NCBI GenBank assembly: GCA_026702745.1
Contig: JAPPBT010000079.1
Span: forward strand, 1-64,000
Direction of reading: 5' to 3'
Length of the DNA: 64,000 bases
From: Gemmatimonadota bacterium
GTDB taxonomy: Bacteria > JAAXHH01
Positions 52,171 through 59,934 of the stretch are shown in pieces. The position numbers and the translations under genes were made by a program. The notes under the pieces were generated by a model. That model saw only the letters and a list, made by a program, of their open reading frames with translations. It was not told the DNA's origin and searched no databases. Every line of letters starts with the position of its first letter. Position 1 is the first letter of the stretch.

Positions 52171-54501
52171 TCAAGCCTCCTGGAGGGTCTGGCCGGCCTG
52201 GCCGGCCTGTCCGGCCTGGTCGGCATGGTCCGCCTGGACGTCCCGGTCCGCCTGGTCGGAACCGGCGGCCTGCGACTCGGCGGCCCGCACGCGATGCTTG
52301 CATGACGGACACTGCAGCGACGCACGGCCGGACCGTTCCTGTTTCTCGACCATTAGGGGATAGTCGCACCGGGGACAGCGTCGGTCGACCGGCTTGTCCC
52401 ACACCACGAAACGGCACTTGGGGTAGTTGCTGCAACCGTAAAAATTCCGGCCCTTCTGCGACCGGCGCGCCGTGAGGAACCCGCCGCATTCTTCTTCAGG
52501 ACAGTCGACCCCAAGGTTGACCGGCCGCGTCTCCCGGCAACGGGGATATCCGCTGCACGCCAGGAAGGGGCCGTACCGGCCGGTCTTCACGACCATTTTC
52601 TCGCCGCATTTCCCGCATACTTCGTCGGTACTCAGGTCGGCGTTCTCTTCGTCGTTCATCGGCCGGGTGTTTCGGCATGCGGGAAATCCTCCGCAGGCCA
52701 TGAACCGCCCGTTCCGACCCCATCGGATAACCATGGGCTTGCCGCATTTCTCGCACTTCTCGTCCGTCTCCTCCGTCAGCGAGCTCTTCAGCTCCGATCG
52801 CTGGGCGTTTACGGTCTGCAACCGCTCATTGAAGGGCTGGTAGAAGTCCACCAGGGTGCCGGTCCAGTCCAGTTCCCCGGTTTCGATGCGGTCCAGCGCG
52901 TCCTCCATCTTCGCGGTGAACGCCACGTCGAACAGGTCCGGAAAAGCCATGACCAGGATCCGGTTTACGGCTATGCCGAGGTCCGTCGGGGTGAACCGGC
53001 CCGCTTTCATGGCCGCGTACTTGCGCATACGCAGCGTGCTGATGATCTGCGCATAGGTACTCGGCCGGCCGATCTGCCGGACTTCGAGTTCCTTGACGAG
53101 ACTCGCCTCGGTGTACCTGGGCGGGGGCTGGGTGAAATGCTGCCTGGGTTCGAGCTCTTCCAAGGCGAGTTTCTCGTCCTTCCGAAGCTCGGGAAGGGAT
53201 TTCTCATCGTCCTTGACTTCCGCGTCCTCGTCGACCGGTTCTTCATAGGCCTTCAGGAATCCCGCGAAGGTCGGTACGGTACCCGTGGCGCGGAACTGGT
53301 ACTTCCCGCACCGTAAGTCAACGGTAGTCACATCGAACCGGGCCGGTCGCATCTGGGACGCCACGAAGCGCAGCCAGATCAGTTCATACAGCCTGTACTG
53401 GTCCTTCGTCAGGAAGGGCTTCATCTTCTCCGGGGTGCGGTCCGCCGCCGTGGGCCGGATCGCCTCGTGGGCGTCCTGGGCGCCGGCCTTGGTCTTGAAC
53501 CTCCTCGGTTTGGGGGGGACGTATTCGTCGCCGTAGACCCGGCCGATCAGGTCCCGGACGGCCGCGATCGCCTCGTCCACGACCCGGGTCGAGTCGGTCC
53601 TCATGTAGGTGATCAGCCCGATGGCCCCCTCGTCGCCCAGCTCGATGCCTTCGTAAAGTTGCTGGGCGATCATCATGGTCTTCTGGGTGGTGAACCGAAG
53701 GCGCCTGGCCGCGTCCTGCTGCAGGGTGCTGGTAATGAAGGGTGGATAGGGATTGCGCTGCGTGCGCTTCCGCGTGATGCCCTCGATCTCGAAGGTCTTC
53801 CCGCGCAGGTCCTCGATCAGCGCCCGGGCCGACTTCTCGTCGGGCAGGTTGAACTTCTCTCCGTCCACGCGGATCAGCTTGACGGGGAATACGACGTCCC
53901 CCTCGGACCGGAGGTGGGCCGTAATGGACCAGTACTCTTCGACCTTGAACTGCTCGATTTCAACTTCCCGTTCGCAGATCAGCCGCAGCGCCACCGACTG
54001 TACCCGGCCCGCGCTCAGACCGCCGGTGATCGTCTTCCAGAGGAAGGGGCTGACCTGGTATCCGACGAGACGGTCCATGACGCGCCGCGCCTGCTGGGCG
54101 TTGACTTTCTGCATGTCGATCGACACGGGCTTGTCGATCGCGGTCCGTACCGCCCCGGGGGTGATCTCGTGGAAAAGCACCCGCCCCACTTCCTTCTTGC
54201 TGTTGCCCAGCTGGCTGGCCACGTGCCAGGCGATGGCCTCGCCCTCCCGGTCGGGGTCGGTCGCGAGGAAGATCTGATCGGCCGTCCGCGCCGCGCTGCG
54301 GAGGTCCTTCACGACCTTTTCCTTACCCGGGATCGTTACGTATTCGGGCTGGAATCCGTTCTGGACGTCGACACCCAGGCTCTTGGGCGGCAGGTCCCGG
54401 ACATGACCCACGGACGCCATGATCTCGAAATCCTTGCCCAGGTACTTCTTGATCGTACGGGCCTTGGCCGGGGACTCCACGATAACGAGTGATTTGGACA
54501 T
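52171..54501 (-). CDS. topA: DNA topoisomerase I
   Basis: Relaxes negative supercoils. The 776-residue type IA enzyme begins KSLVIVESPAKARTIKKYLG (TOPRIM), has DPDREGEAIAWHV, and the nucleophile tyrosine in IGLITYMRTDSTRV. Four zinc-ribbon-like units follow: CEKCGKPMVIRWGRNGRFMAC, then CGKCGEKMVV, CPEEECGGFL and CPRCDYPLMV. The last 40 residues are a low-complexity Ala/Asp/Gln tail (DQADRDVQADHADQAGQAG) encoded by repeats at about 52180-52260. Confidence 0.96.
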   Translation of the reverse strand: MSKSLVIVESPAKARTIKKYLGKDFEIMASVGHVRDLPPKSLGVDVQNGFQPEYVTIPGKEKVVKDLRSAARTADQIFLATDPDREGEAIAWHVASQLGNSKKEVGRVLFHEITPGAVRTAIDKPVSIDMQKVNAQQARRVMDRLVGYQVSPFLWKTITGGLSAGRVQSVALRLICEREVEIEQFKVEEYWSITAHLRSEGDVVFPVKLIRVDGEKFNLPDEKSARALIEDLRGKTFEIEGITRKRTQRNPYPPFITSTLQQDAARRLRFTTQKTMMIAQQLYEGIELGDEGAIGLITYMRTDSTRVVDEAIAAVRDLIGRVYGDEYVPPKPRRFKTKAGAQDAHEAIRPTAADRTPEKMKPFLTKDQYRLYELIWLRFVASQMRPARFDVTTVDLRCGKYQFRATGTVPTFAGFLKAYEEPVDEDAEVKDDEKSLPELRKDEKLALEELEPRQHFTQPPPRYTEASLVKELEVRQIGRPSTYAQIISTLRMRKYAAMKAGRFTPTDLGIAVNRILVMAFPDLFDVAFTAKMEDALDRIETGELDWTGTLVDFYQPFNERLQTVNAQRSELKSSLTEETDEKCEKCGKPMVIRWGRNGRFMACGGFPACRNTRPMNDEENADLSTDEVCGKCGEKMVVKTGRYGPFLACSGYPRCRETRPVNLGVDCPEEECGGFLTARRSQKGRNFYGCSNYPKCRFVVWDKPVDRRCPRCDYPLMVEKQERSGRASLQCPSCKHRVRAAESQAAGSDQADRDVQADHADQAGQAGQAGQTLQEA
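52180..52262. repeat. repeat tract coding the topA C-terminal tail
   Basis: Units such as ggcctggcc, ggcctgtcc and ggcctggtc alternate with short spacers. In the topA frame (minus strand) they read as DQAG/GQAG residues. The 9-bp core is the same GCCTGGTCG motif that repeats in the lipoprotein gene at 51104, on the other strand. Confidence 0.8.
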
Positions 54502-54556
54502 GTTTGAAAGTAGTCGCGTGAAATGAGTCGCGCTGGAGATGAAGGAAGGTCGGACT

Positions 54557-55027
54557 TCAGTTCCCGACGATGCCCTCTTCGAGGTCGTCGGGCAGCCAGA
54601 TCATGACCTGGCCGGATTCCGACTCGAGCAGGATCGGTGCGGCGATGGTTTTTATGTCATCCCTGGTGACGGAACGGGCGCCCGTCAGCATGGCCCGTTC
54701 GATGATCAGTTCGGTCTGCGTATCGGTGATCAGGCCCAGTTCGCGAAGCTCCAGCAGGTAGCCGTAGGCGTCCGGCTGGATCATCAACTGTTCCACGGCG
54801 TGCAGAATCCGGTTGGGTTTGGGCTGGAGCGGCCTGGTCGGATCGACCACGACTTCCGCCTGCGCCTGGAGACGGTCGAAGAGCCAGGCGAAGGCCGTGT
54901 TGACCTCCTGCTGGGTATAGCCGTGCCCGACGAGGGTCTGGGAGACGTCGGCGATGTCGTTGAAGCGGCCTTTCTCATCCTGCATGTGCTTCATGAGGAA
55001 AACGATGATTTCCATCACTTTTTCCAT
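54557..55027 (-). CDS. smg: Smg / DUF494 family protein
   Basis: The 156-residue protein matches the Smg family (DUF494): EKVMEIIVFLMKHMQDEKGR at the N-terminus, LVGHGYTQQEVNTAFAWL, and the later LRELGLITDTQTELIIERAM. Function is unknown; in many proteobacteria it lies beside smf/dprA and topA. It lies 55 bases upstream of topA on the same strand. The ribosome-binding site CAGGAGAAAA precedes the ATG. Confidence 0.88.
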   Translation of the reverse strand: MEKVMEIIVFLMKHMQDEKGRFNDIADVSQTLVGHGYTQQEVNTAFAWLFDRLQAQAEVVVDPTRPLQPKPNRILHAVEQLMIQPDAYGYLLELRELGLITDTQTELIIERAMLTGARSVTRDDIKTIAAPILLESESGQVMIWLPDDLEEGIVGN

Positions 55028-55174
55028 GATTTTCTCCTGAAGGAATGCGAAGATGTGATCAGAACCGGGCCCAAAAACGACCCCTGGCCGTACACCGTAC
55101 TTTTCGGTTTTCGCTGTCCAAATCTAAGCTTCCGGGGGTCCGCATGCAAGTTTTTTTACCGGTCCCGGACGGGG

Positions 55175-56197
55175 TTACGTCGATTCGAACACCTTGCCGA
55201 TTTCATCCCGGTCGAAGGCTGGTAGATCGGAGGTTTCACCCTTGCTCCTGATCCGGATTCCGAACCCGGGAGGCTGTACGGACCCGATCTCGGCGACCGG
55301 GATGCCGGCTTCGCCAAGGCGGACCGCCAGGGGCTCCGCTCGGTCTGCCCCCACCACGATGAGCAGGGCGCCCGACGCGATGACCCCCAGGGGATCCAGG
55401 CCGTAAAACGCGCAAAGGGCCTCCGGTTCGGGCAGCACCGGAATCCGGTCCTCCTCGATGAGCATGCCGACCCCGGAAGCGACGGCGATCTCCCGCAGTC
55501 CCGACGCGAGTCCGCCCTCCGTGGGATCGTGCATGGCGTGGACCCCGCCGGTTTCCATGGCGAGTCGGGCTTCCCTGACCACGCTGAGGCCGGGTTGCCT
55601 GAGATACCGCTGGCAGGTCTCGAGAAACCCGTCGGAAAACTGCGTCCGGACCTCGTCGCTTTTCTCCATGGCGATCAGCGCCGTTGCCTCGATGGCGATC
55701 CCCTTGGTCAGCAGGATCCGGTCGCCCACCCGGGCGCCGTCGCCGGAGACATAGCCGTCGGCTGTCGTTTCCCCCAGCATCTGCCCGATCAGCAGCGGCC
55801 GATCCAGGCCGTGGGTGATTTCAGTGTGACCGCCGCAGAGGGTGATGTCGAGTTCGCGGCAGGCGTCGGCCAGGCCGGAGAATATGCGGTCCACCAGTTC
55901 GGCGTCGGTTTTGTCTTCCGGAAGCAGTATGGTCGAGAGGAACCACCGGGGCGCCGCGCCCATGGCGGCGATGTCGTTGGCGTTGATGTTGACGGCGTAC
56001 CAGCCGATTTCCTCGGTGGCGAAAGTGATGGGGTCGGTTTTCGAAACGAGTACGCTGGAACCGAATGAGATGACCGCCGCGTCCCGTCCGATGCCAGGGC
56101 CCACGAGCAGTCTCGGGTCGGCGCCGGAAGCGTAGCGGCGCAGGATGCGGTCCAGGTCTTCCGCGGGCAGCTTGCCGACCGGATAAAAAGGAGGCAT
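55175..56197 (-). CDS. HypE/AIR-synthase-like protein
   Basis: The 340-residue protein has the AIR-synthase/HypE/SelD fold: GPGIGRDAAVI at the start, SKTDPITFATEEIGWYAVNINANDIAAMGA (here split in the family pattern), GGHTEIT and HDPTEGGLASGLREIA. HypE carries a C-terminal cysteine used for cyanide ligand synthesis; this protein ends DRDEIGKVFEST without it, and the SelD N-terminal Cys/Sec motif is missing too. It is therefore probably a related ATP-using enzyme of unknown substrate. No hydrogenase genes are present. Confidence 0.8.
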   Translation of the reverse strand: MPPFYPVGKLPAEDLDRILRRYASGADPRLLVGPGIGRDAAVISFGSSVLVSKTDPITFATEEIGWYAVNINANDIAAMGAAPRWFLSTILLPEDKTDAELVDRIFSGLADACRELDITLCGGHTEITHGLDRPLLIGQMLGETTADGYVSGDGARVGDRILLTKGIAIEATALIAMEKSDEVRTQFSDGFLETCQRYLRQPGLSVVREARLAMETGGVHAMHDPTEGGLASGLREIAVASGVGMLIEEDRIPVLPEPEALCAFYGLDPLGVIASGALLIVVGADRAEPLAVRLGEAGIPVAEIGSVQPPGFGIRIRSKGETSDLPAFDRDEIGKVFEST

Positions 56198-56242
56198 GTC
56201 TCGCTGTTTGGCGTGGGTGCGTCGATGCCGCGCGTCGGCCGG

Positions 56243-56545
56243 TTACTCCCGACGCTTCCGCTGGGCGCGCAAAGCTTCCTTCAGGATCTTTCCGGGCTTG
56301 AACTTGGCTTTCCGGCGGGCTGGAACCTCGATGGTGTAGCCGGTCCGCGGATTGCGGGCCGCCGGCTTGGGGCGGGTATTCCTGATCTCCAGCGCGCCGA
56401 ATCCCCTGATCTCGATCCGGTTGCCTTCGACCAGGTTCTCCCGCATGATTTCGAAGAGCGCGTCGATCACGGGATAGATCTGCGTCTTCTTCAGTCCCAG
56501 CGTCTCGCTGATTTCGTTGACCAGTTCTCTGCGCGTTGTCGTCAT
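56243..56545 (-). CDS. HU/IHF family DNA-binding protein
   Basis: The 100-residue protein has the HU/IHF pattern: RRELVNEISETLGLKKTQI, then GNRIEIRGFGALEIRNTRPK and the arm region RNPRTGYTIEVPARRKAKFK with the tip NPRTG. It bends or coats DNA. It overlaps the upstream aldolase gene by ATGA. Confidence 0.95.
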   Translation of the reverse strand: MTTTRRELVNEISETLGLKKTQIYPVIDALFEIMRENLVEGNRIEIRGFGALEIRNTRPKPAARNPRTGYTIEVPARRKAKFKPGKILKEALRAQRKRRE

Positions 56546-57228
56546 GTAGATTCCTCGGTCCGGTATCCTTCGTTTCCGCCGGATGTATTATAGGGCCGGC
56601 CGTACAGGCGGTGCAGCTTGTCCACGTTCTCCTGGTCGATGGAGTTGACCTGGCCAAGCATGCGCGCCACGAGGGCGATCTGCGCGCAGTGCTCCATGGT
56701 TTCCATCTTGTGATAGGCCGAAACGATGTCCGGACCCAGGGTCAGCGCGCCGTGGTTTTCGAGCAGGACCGCGTCGTGGTTCCGCACGAATCCCCGCAGC
56801 GATTCGACCAGTTCCATGGTCCCCGGCGTCCCGTAAGGCGCGATGGGTACGAAACCCAGGGAGACGATCACCTCGGGCAGCAGGGCGTCGGGCAGATGCA
56901 CGCCGGCCACCGAGAAACCCGTCGCGGCCGGGGGATGGGCGTGAGCCACGGCGTGCACGTCCGGACGCTCGCGGTACACCATCAGGTGCATCTTCATCTC
57001 TGACGACGGTTCGTGCGTCCCCGAGATCACCGCGCCGTCATAGTCGACGATCACGAATTTGTCCGGGTCCAGGAAACCCTTGCTCACCCCGGTCATCGTG
57101 ATCAGCAATCGGTCTTCGGACAGTCGAACGCTCAGGTTTCCGTCGTTCGAGGCTACGTATCCCCGGTCATACATCCGCTTACCGACGTGGATTACGTCGG
57201 ATACGACTTGCTCTATTTGCAAAATCAC
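56542..57228 (-). CDS. class II aldolase/adducin family protein (fuculose-phosphate aldolase-like)
   Basis: The 228-residue zinc aldolase-fold protein has MYDRGYVASNDGNLSVRL, the ITMTGVSKGFL turn, PSSEMKMHLMVYRERPD, the zinc histidines in HAHPPAAT and a third in LLENHGALTLG. Such proteins cleave sugar phosphates such as L-fuculose-1-phosphate or act in methionine salvage. A matching kinase or isomerase is not next to it. The start is GTG at 57228. It is co-transcribed with the HU-like gene from the promoter at 57272-57300. Confidence 0.85.
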   Translation of the reverse strand: MILQIEQVVSDVIHVGKRMYDRGYVASNDGNLSVRLSEDRLLITMTGVSKGFLDPDKFVIVDYDGAVISGTHEPSSEMKMHLMVYRERPDVHAVAHAHPPAATGFSVAGVHLPDALLPEVIVSLGFVPIAPYGTPGTMELVESLRGFVRNHDAVLLENHGALTLGPDIVSAYHKMETMEHCAQIALVARMLGQVNSIDQENVDKLHRLYGRPYNTSGGNEGYRTEEST

Positions 57229-57271
57229 GTTGTTCCGGTTGAAAGATTGCGGATTGCGGTGGTACGGTTCG

Positions 57272-57300
57272 AATATATCCGGCCTGCCGTTCCCTTACAA
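57272..57300 (-). promoter_or_regulatory. sigma70-type promoter of the aldolase-HU unit
   Basis: On the minus strand TTGTAA (57295-57300), 17-base spacer, TATATT (57272-57277). Transcription would begin about 37 bases before the GTG start of the aldolase gene. Confidence 0.72.
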
Positions 57301-57334
57301 GTATTATTATTTCCATAAGTTATAAACCGGAAAG

Positions 57335-58750
57335 TTACAGGTTGGACCGCACGATTCGCGCCACGTCGTCGATGCGATGCGGCGCCACGCCCCGCAGGTC
57401 GATCCGGACCCGGTCCCGGCCGCATTCGGCCAGCAGCGGCGGGGTTCCCGTCAGCCACCGGGCCGCCAGGCCGCCGGGATCGCCGCCCGGCCGCCGTATG
57501 GAGACGGCGTAACCGGGCAGGGCGTCGGCGGGGAGTCGGTACGCCGTGAGATACGCACGGTTTTCGATCAAGGAACACGCACCGCGGAGCCGGCCGTCTT
57601 CTGACAGGCGTTCGAACAGCAGGCGGGCACGGGCGCCTACCTCCTCCCCGGAGGCAGCCAGCATGTGGGCCGCCGGATGGCACGCCAGGTCGCAGGACCC
57701 ATCGGCAAGTTCCGCCAGCCGCGTGTCGATCCCCGCTCGCACGTGCCGGGAGGCCCGCGCCGCCGGCCAGGTGCCGTGCGCTTTCAGTCGAGCGATGACC
57801 CGTCGCGTCCCGATCAGCAGGCCGCACGGCGGACCGCCTATGAGGCCGCCGCCGGCCGCGATGGTCAGTGGCGTGCCGGCCTGCACGGCATCGGTGACCG
57901 AGCCCCTGGCCGCGAAGGGGGCGGATGAGACCGGGCGCAACGTCGTATTGCCGGCCAGGTGAAGCACCGTGGCGCCGGATTCCGCGCCGGTCCGGACGAT
58001 CTCCTCCGGAGCCGCTTCTTCGGTGAAACCTCGAAGGGCGCAGGTGGACGGACGGGCCGTGACGATCAATGCGGTGCGGTCGCCCACCGCGCGTCCGTAG
58101 TCGGACAGACGGGATTTGTTGGTTGCACCGGTCTCGATCACTGTAGCGCCGGCAAGGGCGCAGAGCGACACCGGGTTCACGGGCCGTTCCTCGTAAGGCG
58201 CGTCGATCAATCCCGCCTGGCTGCGGCCGATGACCACTTCCGCTCGTCCCGCGAGCGCCCGGACCGCCAGGAGGAAGGCGGCGGCGACGGACCGGCAGAC
58301 CAGTGCGTCTTCGGCGCCGGTCAATTCGCGCACCAGGCCGGCGGTACGGCCGTCCTTCTCGTAAGCCGCGAGGGTGAGGGCCAGCCTCGAGGCCCTTCCG
58401 GCGGCCGTTCCGGCGTATGGGGGCCGCGCAAGCGGATGGAAGAGGATGCCGGAGGCGTTGATCAGCACCCCACTCGCCGAATGGGCTTCACCCTCCAGAC
58501 GTGCGGCGGTCCGTTCGGCGAAGCGCTCCGGGGCGAATCCGTCCGCTCCCGCGAATCCGTCCTCGTCAATCTCCGGGGGACGAAACCGGATCCGGTCCCG
58601 CGCGTCGCTCAGTTCCTTCCGGATCGCGGCGTCGATCTGCCCATCCTCGAACCGGCCGTGCAGCGCCTCGATGCGGGATTCGCCCTGCACCAGGCGCACG
58701 GAAGGCAGGCGGGCAAACTGGCGGCGCAGCGCTTCCCGGTCGGCATTCAT
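57335..58750 (-). CDS. SelA-like protein lacking the PLP lysine
   Basis: The 471-residue protein aligns with L-seryl-tRNA(Sec) selenium transferase: N-terminal LRRQFARLPSVRLVQ, LINASGILFHPLARPPY in place of the SelA LINATGVxLHTNLGRAP, ETGATNKSRLSDY, and VIARLKAHG. The SelA segment SGDKLLGGPQAG, whose lysine forms the internal aldimine with PLP, reads AGGGLIGGPPCG here. The position equivalent to the lysine is Gly302 (codon 57845-57847). The ATG at 58750 has GGGAGGG upstream and overlaps the previous gene's stop by ATGA. It may be a repurposed or inactive relative; selB and tRNA-Sec are not seen. Confidence 0.8.
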   Translation of the reverse strand: MNADREALRRQFARLPSVRLVQGESRIEALHGRFEDGQIDAAIRKELSDARDRIRFRPPEIDEDGFAGADGFAPERFAERTAARLEGEAHSASGVLINASGILFHPLARPPYAGTAAGRASRLALTLAAYEKDGRTAGLVRELTGAEDALVCRSVAAAFLLAVRALAGRAEVVIGRSQAGLIDAPYEERPVNPVSLCALAGATVIETGATNKSRLSDYGRAVGDRTALIVTARPSTCALRGFTEEAAPEEIVRTGAESGATVLHLAGNTTLRPVSSAPFAARGSVTDAVQAGTPLTIAAGGGLIGGPPCGLLIGTRRVIARLKAHGTWPAARASRHVRAGIDTRLAELADGSCDLACHPAAHMLAASGEEVGARARLLFERLSEDGRLRGACSLIENRAYLTAYRLPADALPGYAVSIRRPGGDPGGLAARWLTGTPPLLAECGRDRVRIDLRGVAPHRIDDVARIVRSNL

Positions 58751-59598
58751 GGGTCCCTCCCTTTCCGGCTCACGGCGTCGAGCGCGGTTTCCGTGCATCG
58801 ACCGGTCAGGTGGTCGCCGCAGGCGCGCAACGCCCGAATTTCCCGCGCGATCCGGTCCAGGTCGGCGGGACGGTCCACGTCGTGCCAGGTCGGGAGTTCG
58901 TGGCATGAAAGCCCGCTCGCCCGGATGGCCGCCCGGGTCTGTTGCAACACGCGGCCGGTGCCCCAGGGAATGGATTCGAAGAGTCGGACGTACCGGACGT
59001 CGCCGTTCCTCGGGCGTCCCGGACTTTCTGGTTTTTCTGAATCGTCTGGACTGGCGAGACCGATCGGACTGCCTGGCCCATCTAGGTCGCCCGGACCGCC
59101 TGGGTCGCCCGATTCGCCCGGGTCGCCCGGGTCGCCCGGACCGCCCAGTCCGATCAGGTAGTATCCTCCATCATCGGCGGGACCGAGCACGACGTCGTGC
59201 CGGTCCAGCGCCTCGAAGGCCTCTTCGACGTATTCCCGGGGCAGGAGGGGGCTGTCACCGCCCAGCACGACGGTCTTTTTCCAACCGGCTTTCCGAAAGG
59301 CTGCGAAGGCGTTCGACAACCGTTCCCCGAGATGGCTGCCCCGCTGACGGAGCCAGTTCACATCGGGACCGCCCGGACCGCCCAGGGCGTTAAGGAGTTC
59401 CGTCCGTCCGTCGTCGGGCGTCCAGGCCACGAAGAGGTCCGTACCGGCGATCCGCTGGGCCTGGTGCAGCGTGTCCACGATGAAGGCGCGGTAGAGATCC
59501 GCCGCCTCGTCCATCGTTACCCGCGGCGTCAACCGGGTTTTCACGGTTCCGGGTATCGGGGCTTTCATGAACAGGACGAGGGCGTTCGACATGGGCAT
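58747..59598 (-). CDS. DUF2064 / TIGR04282-type glycosyltransferase-like protein with collagen-like insert
   Basis: The 283-residue protein has the family start LVLFMKAPIPGTVKTRLTPR, GGDSPLLPREYV, and VVLGPADDGGYYLIGLG followed later by SIPWGTGRVLQQT. Members resemble CofC-type nucleotidyltransferases and occur in arsenosugar and other pathways. After GYYLIGL, where the family continues directly, this protein has about 45 extra residues, first GGPGDPGDPGESGDPGGPGD. This is a Gly-X-Y-like series coded by 9-bp repeats. Start codons at 59598 and 59592 are both possible. The overlap with the SelA-like gene suggests joint function. Confidence 0.78.
   Translation of the reverse strand: MPMSNALVLFMKAPIPGTVKTRLTPRVTMDEAADLYRAFIVDTLHQAQRIAGTDLFVAWTPDDGRTELLNALGGPGGPDVNWLRQRGSHLGERLSNAFAAFRKAGWKKTVVLGGDSPLLPREYVEEAFEALDRHDVVLGPADDGGYYLIGLGGPGDPGDPGESGDPGGPGDLDGPGSPIGLASPDDSEKPESPGRPRNGDVRYVRLFESIPWGTGRVLQQTRAAIRASGLSCHELPTWHDVDRPADLDRIAREIRALRACGDHLTGRCTETALDAVSRKGRDP
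59090..59150. repeat. 9-bp repeats coding a collagen-like stretch
   Basis: Units such as gcccgggtc, gcccgattc and gcccggacc follow each other through the DUF2064-type gene, in frame, encoding Gly-Asp-Pro, Gly-Glu-Ser and Gly-Gly-Pro triplets. Confidence 0.85.
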
Positions 59599-59685
59599 GT
59601 AACGAGCGGGAGACTATGGGAAAGGCCTGGTCCGCACCGGAAGGCGGCAAGGCGTAGATGCTGAAGGTTCCCCTGGACTCCATCC

Positions 59686-59714
59686 AACCTACCGGCCGAC
59701 CGGTGGCGTGTCAA
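59686..59714 (-). promoter_or_regulatory. promoter of the DUF2064/SelA-like unit
   Basis: On the minus strand a perfect TTGACA (59709-59714), 17-base spacer, TAGGTT (59686-59691; three of six). A perfect inverted repeat ACCGG/CCGGT lies in the spacer and could bind a regulator. Confidence 0.55.
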
Positions 59715-59777
59715 TTAAAACGCTTATTTATCAACTATTTAACCCGTTTCCGATCCGCTCAGAATCAACAATAAACC

Positions 59778-59807
59778 TTGACATGAAGGGCGGCTGATCA
59801 TTATTTT
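59778..59807 (+). promoter_or_regulatory. promoter of the nrnA-PTPS-folE run
   Basis: Perfect TTGACA (59778-59783), 18-base spacer, TATTTT (59802-59807; four of six). The leader to the nrnA start would be about 120 bases. Confidence 0.6.
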
Positions 59808-59934
59808 CGACGATTCTTACCGGCACGCCGGATCACCCGATGCGGCGGACCCAGGCGGAATCAAATGCGCGTCGTACGAAACAAGGCCCGACGAAGAGGT
59901 ACTACGCAACGCCGCCGGGACCGATCCATGGACA

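Larger units (their letters stand above)
59599..59934. other. divergent intergenic region with promoters for both neighbours
   Basis: These 336 bases contain one promoter for each direction (59686-59714 minus and 59778-59807 plus). A palindrome ACCGG-CCGA-CCGGT (59691-59704) overlaps the minus-strand promoter spacer. The middle (about 59711-59775) is the most AT-rich stretch nearby. No gene or RNA is recognised. Confidence 0.6.

Noticed and set aside
55175-56197. Selenophosphate synthetase SelD
   Set aside because: The N-terminal Cys/Sec-containing loop needed by SelD is absent; the pattern is closer to HypE but without its terminal cysteine.
57335-58750. True selenocysteine synthase SelA
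   Set aside because: The PLP-binding lysine is replaced by glycine and no selB or tRNA-Sec is seen, so I call it SelA-like only.
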